Shown: positions 59,431 through 64,000 of the stretch, piece by piece
How positions within the stretch are numbered: position 1 is the stretch's first letter
Layout of the letters: every line of letters begins with the position of its first letter
NCBI GenBank assembly: GCA_019635795.1
Contig: JAHBYV010000004.1
Span: forward strand, 162,680-226,679
Source of the DNA: Rhizobiaceae bacterium
GTDB taxonomy: Bacteria; Pseudomonadota; Alphaproteobacteria; Rhizobiales; Rhizobiaceae
Direction of reading: 5' to 3'
Length of the DNA stretch: 64,000 bases
Notes under the pieces: generated by a model
Told to the model about the DNA's origin: nothing
Database searches by the model: none
Seen by the model: the letters and a program-made list of their open reading frames with translations, nothing else
Position numbers and translations under genes: made by a program

Positions 59431-60350
59431 TGTTGAATCGATTTCAAATAGCCCTTGCGGCACTCGGCTTCGTGGCATTCCTGATTTATTCGTCCATCTT
59501 TGTCGTGAATGAACGCGAGCAGGCAATCATCCTGCGGTTTGGCGAAATCGTCGACGTAAAGACTGAACCCGGCGTATATTTCAAATTGCCGTTTGGCATG
59601 TTTGAGGCGGACAATATCCAGATCATCGAAGATCGCCTGATGCGCTTTGATCTGGACAACATCCGTGTTCAGGTCTCTGGCGGTAAATTCTATGATGTAG
59701 ACGCATTCGTCGCGTATCGGATTTCTGATCCCCGCTTGTTCAGGGCCGCTGTTTCGGGTCAGGTCGGGCTTGCTGAGCAGCGTATCCGCACCCGTTTGGA
59801 CGCTGCACTGCGCCGCGTTTATGGTCAGCGCGGATTTGAGGCCGCCTTGTCCGAAGAGCGCGGTATCATGATGCGCGAGGTTCGCGACCAGATCGGCCCG
59901 GATGCAAAGTCATTGGGTCTCACCATTGAGGACGTTCGCATTCGCAGGACGGATTTGACCGCAGATGTATCGCAGCAGACTTATGAGCGTATGAAGGCCG
60001 AGCGTTTGGCGGAAGCTGAAAGACTGCGTGCGCGTGGCCGTGAGGCTGCACAGCGAATCAAGGCGCGGGCTGATCGTGAGGTCGTAGAAACGCTCGCAAC
60101 GGCCCAACGGGATGCGGAAATCGTGCGCGGTCAAGGTGAAGCTGAACGCACGAATATTTTTGCCGAAGCGTTTGGCCGTGACCCGGAATTCTTCGACTTC
60201 TACCGTTCGATGAAAGCATATTCCGAGGCGCTGGACGGGCAGGGAACAACGATGTTGCTTTCGCCCGACTCAGAGTTTTTCCGGTACTTCAAGGAGTCAA
60301 GCGGTCCGAGGGCGTCCGCCACCGCTGCAAATCCTCAACCGGCGCAATAG
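59430..60350 (+). CDS. hflC: FtsH modulator HflC
   Basis: The SPFH partner of HflK, 306 residues, with an N-terminal membrane span (about residues 5-25) and the typical EREQAIILRFGEIVDVKTEPGVYFKLPF segment. The C-terminal coiled region from about 200 (RMKAERLAEAERLRARGREAAQ) forms the cage wall. It follows hflK and precedes DUF2065 by 3 bases and degP, a conserved order. Confidence 0.95.
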   Translation: MLNRFQIALAALGFVAFLIYSSIFVVNEREQAIILRFGEIVDVKTEPGVYFKLPFGMFEADNIQIIEDRLMRFDLDNIRVQVSGGKFYDVDAFVAYRISDPRLFRAAVSGQVGLAEQRIRTRLDAALRRVYGQRGFEAALSEERGIMMREVRDQIGPDAKSLGLTIEDVRIRRTDLTADVSQQTYERMKAERLAEAERLRARGREAAQRIKARADREVVETLATAQRDAEIVRGQGEAERTNIFAEAFGRDPEFFDFYRSMKAYSEALDGQGTTMLLSPDSEFFRYFKESSGPRASATAANPQPAQ

Positions 60351-60353
60351 GCT

Positions 60354-60539
60354 GTGGAATATCTTTTCACGTCGATCGGGCTGGTTCTGGTCTTTGAAGG
60401 GCTGGTCTATGGCGGATTTCCAAACGCGGCGAAGCGTTTGGCCAAAGAAATGTTAGAGATGCCGGAGCCCGTTTTGCGGGTTGCCGGCATCGGCGCAATG
60501 GCGGCAGGCGTTTTAGTAGTCTGGTTGGCGCATGGTTGA
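60354..60539 (+). CDS. DUF2065 small membrane protein
   Basis: A 61-residue protein with two hydrophobic segments (about residues 3-22 and 43-59), GTG start at 60354, three bases after hflC. The YxxTxIGLxLxxEG and final AxGVxxVWLxxG-type residues match DUF2065 (YjeT-like) proteins, regularly found between hflC and a degP-like gene. Function unknown, perhaps in the FtsH/HflKC complex. Confidence 0.85.
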   Translation: MEYLFTSIGLVLVFEGLVYGGFPNAAKRLAKEMLEMPEPVLRVAGIGAMAAGVLVVWLAHG

Positions 60540-60642
60540 AGGCGATGGTGAGGCGGGCCAACCTCACCAGCCGTAAACCTGCCCCATTTCTATCGAAAAA
60601 CCGGCACAACGCGATGTGCCAATATTATGCCGGGAGGCGCTT

Positions 60643-62139
60643 TTGTTAGTTTCCAGAATCCGGAATTCGCTATTAGCAATGTCGGCTGCGGTTGCGCTTG
60701 GCGCTGCCACGCTGCCGGTCACCACGCAGCATGTATTTGCAAGCGGTCCGGAATCTGTTGCTGATCTTGCTGAAGGACTGATGCCATCGGTTGTGAATAT
60801 TTCCAGTTCACAACGAATGAAAGGCGGTGGCGGGCGCGAAAATGTCCCGATGCCAAAGCTTCCTGAAGGTTCGCCTTTTCAGGATTATTTCGACGAGTTT
60901 TTCAAGAACCGCGAAGATGGGGAACAGGATAGTGGCCCACAACGAGCGCAATCTCTGGGCTCTGGCTTCGTTGTTGATGCCCAAAAGGGGCTGATCGTAA
61001 CGAACAACCACGTCATTTCGGATGCGGATGATATTGAGGTCAATTTTTCGGACGGTTCAAAGCTGAAAGCCGAACTGGTTGGAACTGACACCAAGACCGA
61101 TATTGCGGTGCTGAAGGTTGATCCTGCGGCGCGAAAGCTGACAGCGGTCAAATTCGGCGATTCGAATAAGATGCGCGTGGGCGATTGGGTGATGGCCATC
61201 GGCAACCCGTTCGGCCTTGGCGGGACGGTTACTGTGGGCATTGTTTCGGCACGTAACCGCGACATAAATTCAGGCCCATATGATGACTTTTTGCAAACCG
61301 ACGCTGCCATTAATCGCGGCAATTCGGGCGGCCCGCTGTTCAACATGGATGGCGAGGTGATCGGCATTAATACCGCAATCATATCGCCTAGCGGCGGCTC
61401 CATCGGCATTGGCTTCTCAATACCCTCGCAAATTGCGCAGGGCGTGGTGGCGCAGCTTGCCGAATACGGCGAGACGCGGCGCGGCTGGCTCGGTGTTCGT
61501 ATACAGCCGGTGACAGAAGAGATTGCTGAGAGCCTTGGCATGAAAGAGGCCAAGGGCGCGTTGATTGCCGGCATCATCAAAGAGGGGCCGATCAAGGGCG
61601 GCGAAATTCAGGCCGGTGATGTGATCGTCAAGTTCGACGGTCGCGATATCAACGACATGAGGGACCTGCCAAGAATCGTCGCGGAAAGCCCGGTTGGCAA
61701 GGAAGTCGAAATCTCCATCGTTCGCAAAGGCGTCGAGCAGAACGTAAAGGTGAAGCTCGGACGCCTGGAGGACGGGGAAAAGCTTGCGGGCGAACCAGGC
61801 TCTGAAGGCCCGGACCAATCGTCGGGCGAGCAGGGTGAGACGGCCAGCGTGCTTGGCATGACCGTAATGGAGCTTAATGACGAAGCGCGCGAGAAATATG
61901 GTATCGGCAAAGACGTTTCAGGCGTCGTCATCACAGAAGTTGCCCCGGACTCTACCGCAGCAGAACGCGGCGTGGTGGTCGGCGATGTGATCACGGAAAT
62001 CGCGCAGGAGTCTGTAAGGCTTCCCAAGGATGTGTCTGATCAGATTGCAAAGCTGAAGCAGCAAGGTCGAAAGAATGCGCTTTTGATGCTAGCCTCCAAA
62101 AACGGCGAGCTGCGCTTTGTGACCATGCGAATGGATTGA
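60643..62139 (+). CDS. degP: Periplasmic Do-type serine protease (DegP/MucD)
   Basis: A trypsin-fold HtrA protease with two PDZ domains, 498 residues. The TTG at 60643 lies five bases after GGGAGG and opens a standard signal peptide ending HVFA; the upstream ATG at 60616 lacks a site. The triad is His in VTNNHVISDAD, Asp in TDIAVLKVD and Ser in NRGNSGGPLF. PDZ1 covers about 275-370 (GWLGVRIQPVTEEIAESLG) and PDZ2 about 405-495. Following hflKC and DUF2065, it likely belongs to one envelope quality-control operon. Confidence 0.95.
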   Translation: MLVSRIRNSLLAMSAAVALGAATLPVTTQHVFASGPESVADLAEGLMPSVVNISSSQRMKGGGGRENVPMPKLPEGSPFQDYFDEFFKNREDGEQDSGPQRAQSLGSGFVVDAQKGLIVTNNHVISDADDIEVNFSDGSKLKAELVGTDTKTDIAVLKVDPAARKLTAVKFGDSNKMRVGDWVMAIGNPFGLGGTVTVGIVSARNRDINSGPYDDFLQTDAAINRGNSGGPLFNMDGEVIGINTAIISPSGGSIGIGFSIPSQIAQGVVAQLAEYGETRRGWLGVRIQPVTEEIAESLGMKEAKGALIAGIIKEGPIKGGEIQAGDVIVKFDGRDINDMRDLPRIVAESPVGKEVEISIVRKGVEQNVKVKLGRLEDGEKLAGEPGSEGPDQSSGEQGETASVLGMTVMELNDEAREKYGIGKDVSGVVITEVAPDSTAAERGVVVGDVITEIAQESVRLPKDVSDQIAKLKQQGRKNALLMLASKNGELRFVTMRMD

Positions 62140-62168
62140 TTCCGAAAACGGCTCTAACACATTGAGAT

Positions 62169-62204
62169 AAAAGGCAAAGCGGCTAATTCGCTTCGCCTTT
62201 TTTA
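62169..62204. terminator. Bidirectional terminator between degP and serB
   Basis: AAAAGGC-a-AAGCG (62169-62181) pairs with CGCTT-c-GCCTTTT (62189-62201) over a 7-base loop; T- and A-runs flank both sides. It suits both degP and the converging serB. Confidence 0.8.
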
Positions 62205-63089
62205 CTGTGCGAACTCTTCTTGTCTGTATCCCTGAATGTAAAGCAGCGCCGTGAGATCGCCGTGGTCTATCCGAACTCTCGCTTGTTCGGCGACTGAGGG
62301 CTTTGCATGTAGCGCAACGCCTGTCCCGGCCAGTTTAATCATGTCGAGGTCGTTGGCTCCGTCGCCGACCGCGACTGCATCAGCAGGCGTGATGCCGAGC
62401 CGGGTAGAAATTTCGGTTAGTGCTATTGCTTTCGCCTCGCGCCCCAGAATCGGCTCACGGACCGTTCCGGCAAGCTTCCCATCCAGGGTCATGAGTTGAT
62501 TTGCCCGGTTTTCATGAAACCCGAGCTTTGATGCAATGGGGCCTGTGAACACATCGAAACCGCCAGACACAAGCGCCGTCCAGTGACCATGTTTGCGCAT
62601 GGTTTGAACAAGTTCGCGGCCACCGGCGGCGAGGGTGATGCGGTTCGAAATGATGCGGTCGATTACCGCCATTTCAAGCCCCTTCAACAATGCAACTCGC
62701 TCACGCAGCGCGGGCTCGAATGCAATTTCGCCATTCATGGAGCGCGCTGTTATCACTGCGACATGTTCTTTCAGCCCCACTTCATCGGCTAACTCATCGA
62801 TGCATTCCTGATCGATCATCGTGGAGTCCATGTCGGCAATCAGGAGTTGCTTGCGCCGCGTTGCTGCGTCATGCACGACAATATCGATTGGCTGACCGGC
62901 CAGAGCTTCGCGAATGCGCATATTGCATTGTTCGACATTCAATGCTGGATCGGGCGTCAGATCACAGGCAATTCCCGCACCAAGCCAGTTCGGCGAGGTG
63001 CCACCAATTGCATATGCAGCTTTTGCGGCCAGCTCGCCATGCAGGGCAGGTTGGGCCGGGTTGGAAATGAGGGTAATAATCAGCGGCAT
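62202..63089 (-). CDS. serB: Phosphoserine phosphatase
   Basis: SerB hydrolyses phosphoserine in the last step of serine synthesis. The 295-residue HAD-family enzyme has the nucleophile motif DMDSTMI (about residue 90), [11 protein letters not shown], the second motif [11 protein letters not shown] and third motif [10 protein letters not shown]. The N-terminal part (residues 1-80) is an ACT-like extension seen in Rhizobiales SerB. The ATG at 63089 starts the [16 protein letters not shown] region; its codon overlaps the divergent miaA start. Confidence 0.95.
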   Translation of the reverse strand: MPLIITLISNPAQPALHGELAAKAAYAIGGTSPNWLGAGIACDLTPDPALNVEQCNMRIREALAGQPIDIVVHDAATRRKQLLIADMDSTMIDQECIDELADEVGLKEHVAVITARSMNGEIAFEPALRERVALLKGLEMAVIDRIISNRITLAAGGRELVQTMRKHGHWTALVSGGFDVFTGPIASKLGFHENRANQLMTLDGKLAGTVREPILGREAKAIALTEISTRLGITPADAVAVGDGANDLDMIKLAGTGVALHAKPSVAEQARVRIDHGDLTALLYIQGYRQEEFAQ

Positions 63090-64000
63090 GATGCAGCCCA
63101 AAGCAAATAGGCGCGATGGCCTGTTGAAGAATGCGATCCTGATAGCCGGACCGACTGCCAGCGGCAAGTCGGCACTTGCGCTGCACTATGCTGAATCGCG
63201 CAACGGCATAATTGTCAATGCGGACTCAATGCAGGTCTATGACGGTTTGTCATTGCTTACCGCACGCCCTGACCAGGAGGATTTGCGGGCGGCAGACCAC
63301 AGGCTTTACGGCCACGTTCCGCCGGATCATTCATACTCGACCGCTCAATGGCTGAAGGATGTTGAAAGCCAATCACCCGGCGACCGGACGCCAATATTCG
63401 TTGGGGGCACAGGTCTTTACTTCACGGCTTTGACAGAGGGACTGTCTTCAATGCCGGAGATCCCTGCCAGCATTAGGGATGAATTGCGCGCGCGGCTTAA
63501 TGATGAGGGTTCGGCCGTGCTTTACGCATTACTGCGCGAACGTGATCCTGCTGCGGCTGAGCGCCTGAAGGAAACAGACGGCCAGCGCATTGTCAGGGCA
63601 TTGGAGGTTCTTGAAGCTTCGGGGCAGTCAATTCTGTATTGGCAGCAGCAGCGCGAGAGGCCATTGGTCGATCTCGATTCGGCGCTTGCGATCATTCTGG
63701 AACCCGATCGGCGCGAACTCGCAATGCGCATCAGCCAGCGATTTGACGCTATGGTTGACAAAGGGGCGCTGGACGAGGTGCGCACCCTGCTGGACATGAA
63801 GCTCGATCCGGCCCTGTCGGTTATGAAGGCAATAGGCGTGCGTGAACTTGGTGCCTATCTTGCCGAGGAAATAGACATTCAGGAGGCCATCACCCGCGCT
63901 AAGGCTGCAACGCGGCAGTATTCGAAACGGCAAATGACCTGGTTCCGAACCCAGTTTGGAAGCCAGTGGCGTCGGGTCTCGCTTGAAGAGGTCGCGGCGT
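63088..64000 (+). CDS. miaA: tRNA dimethylallyltransferase (3' end outside window)
   Basis: MiaA adds a dimethylallyl group to N6 of A37 in tRNAs reading UNN codons. The P-loop [14 protein letters not shown], the DSMQVYDGL segment, [11 protein letters not shown] and [13 protein letters not shown] are all typical. The frame is open to the last base of the window, so the C-terminus is missing, but [12 protein letters not shown] is already reached and only a few residues are lacking. Two ATG codons (63088 and 63091) are possible, both inside the serB start region; a TTG further in, at the codon before KNAIL, is another candidate. Confidence 0.95.
   Translation, partial: MMQPKANRRDGLLKNAILIAGPTASGKSALALHYAESRNGIIVNADSMQVYDGLSLLTARPDQEDLRAADHRLYGHVPPDHSYSTAQWLKDVESQSPGDRTPIFVGGTGLYFTALTEGLSSMPEIPASIRDELRARLNDEGSAVLYALLRERDPAAAERLKETDGQRIVRALEVLEASGQSILYWQQQRERPLVDLDSALAIILEPDRRELAMRISQRFDAMVDKGALDEVRTLLDMKLDPALSVMKAIGVRELGAYLAEEIDIQEAITRAKAATRQYSKRQMTWFRTQFGSQWRRVSLEEVAA

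Overview
The window is about 64 kb of a dense chromosome with roughly mid-50s GC, judged by eye. It looks like an alphaproteobacterium of the order Hyphomicrobiales (Rhizobiales), probably near the Brucella/Ochrobactrum/Phyllobacterium/Mesorhizobium group. The evidence is a two-piece, circularly permuted tmRNA with the tag ANDNYAEARLAA, an alphaproteobacterial-type SspB, an ArsR-methyltransferase fusion next to metF, DUF2293, DUF4169 and DUF2853 proteins, and clusters of GANTC (CcrM) sites. Genus cannot be fixed from the sequence alone. Many genes overlap by 1 to 4 bases, and several convergent genes overlap at their stops.

Left part (1-10.7 kb): the 3' part of ettA, a FabH-like ketosynthase, a DUF2293 protein, the ArsR-methyltransferase/metF pair behind a 20-bp palindrome, a tiny membrane ORF, a group IV decarboxylase (ornithine decarboxylase type), and a set of peptidoglycan-active or envelope genes (MltB-type transglycosylase, GH25 lipoprotein, DnaJ/TerB protein, AmpD). 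Centre (10.7-35.8 kb): RNase P RNA, then the whole division and cell wall cluster rsmH-ftsL-ftsI-murE-murF-mraY-murD-ftsW-murG-murC-murB, a GANTC-rich gap, ddl-ftsQ-ftsA-ftsZ, then lpxC, bamD, recN and ligA. It makes UDP-MurNAc-pentapeptide and lipid II, assembles the divisome and supplies lipid A and outer-membrane assembly. No mraZ is present ahead of rsmH.

Right-centre (35.8-49.6 kb): azlCD, an M24B aminopeptidase, prmA, a Sco1-like copper chaperone, cytochrome b561, CreA, a hexapeptide acyltransferase, a glutathione transferase, then a two-gene accessory unit (AAC(3)-family acyltransferase plus a neutral-ceramidase-fold protein) inserted against the 3' end of uvrD/pcrA, followed by a D-lactate/glycolate oxidase-type flavoprotein.

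Right part (49.7-64 kb): a 1675-residue AsmA-family protein with a very long charged helical C-terminal region, a 182-bp tandem duplication containing a dead copy of the 3' end of a ribbon-helix-helix gene, that gene with a DUF4169 partner, sspB directly beside ssrA, DUF2853, thyA-folA, hflK-hflC-DUF2065-degP, serB, and the start of miaA. The last third is rich in protein quality control: trans-translation tagging, its ClpXP adaptor, the FtsH modulators HflKC and a periplasmic Do protease. The most unusual items are the AsmA/long-helix protein, the acyltransferase/ceramidase-like pair, the GANTC cluster in the dcw operon, the tandem duplication, and a 28-codon membrane ORF with a strong ribosome binding site.
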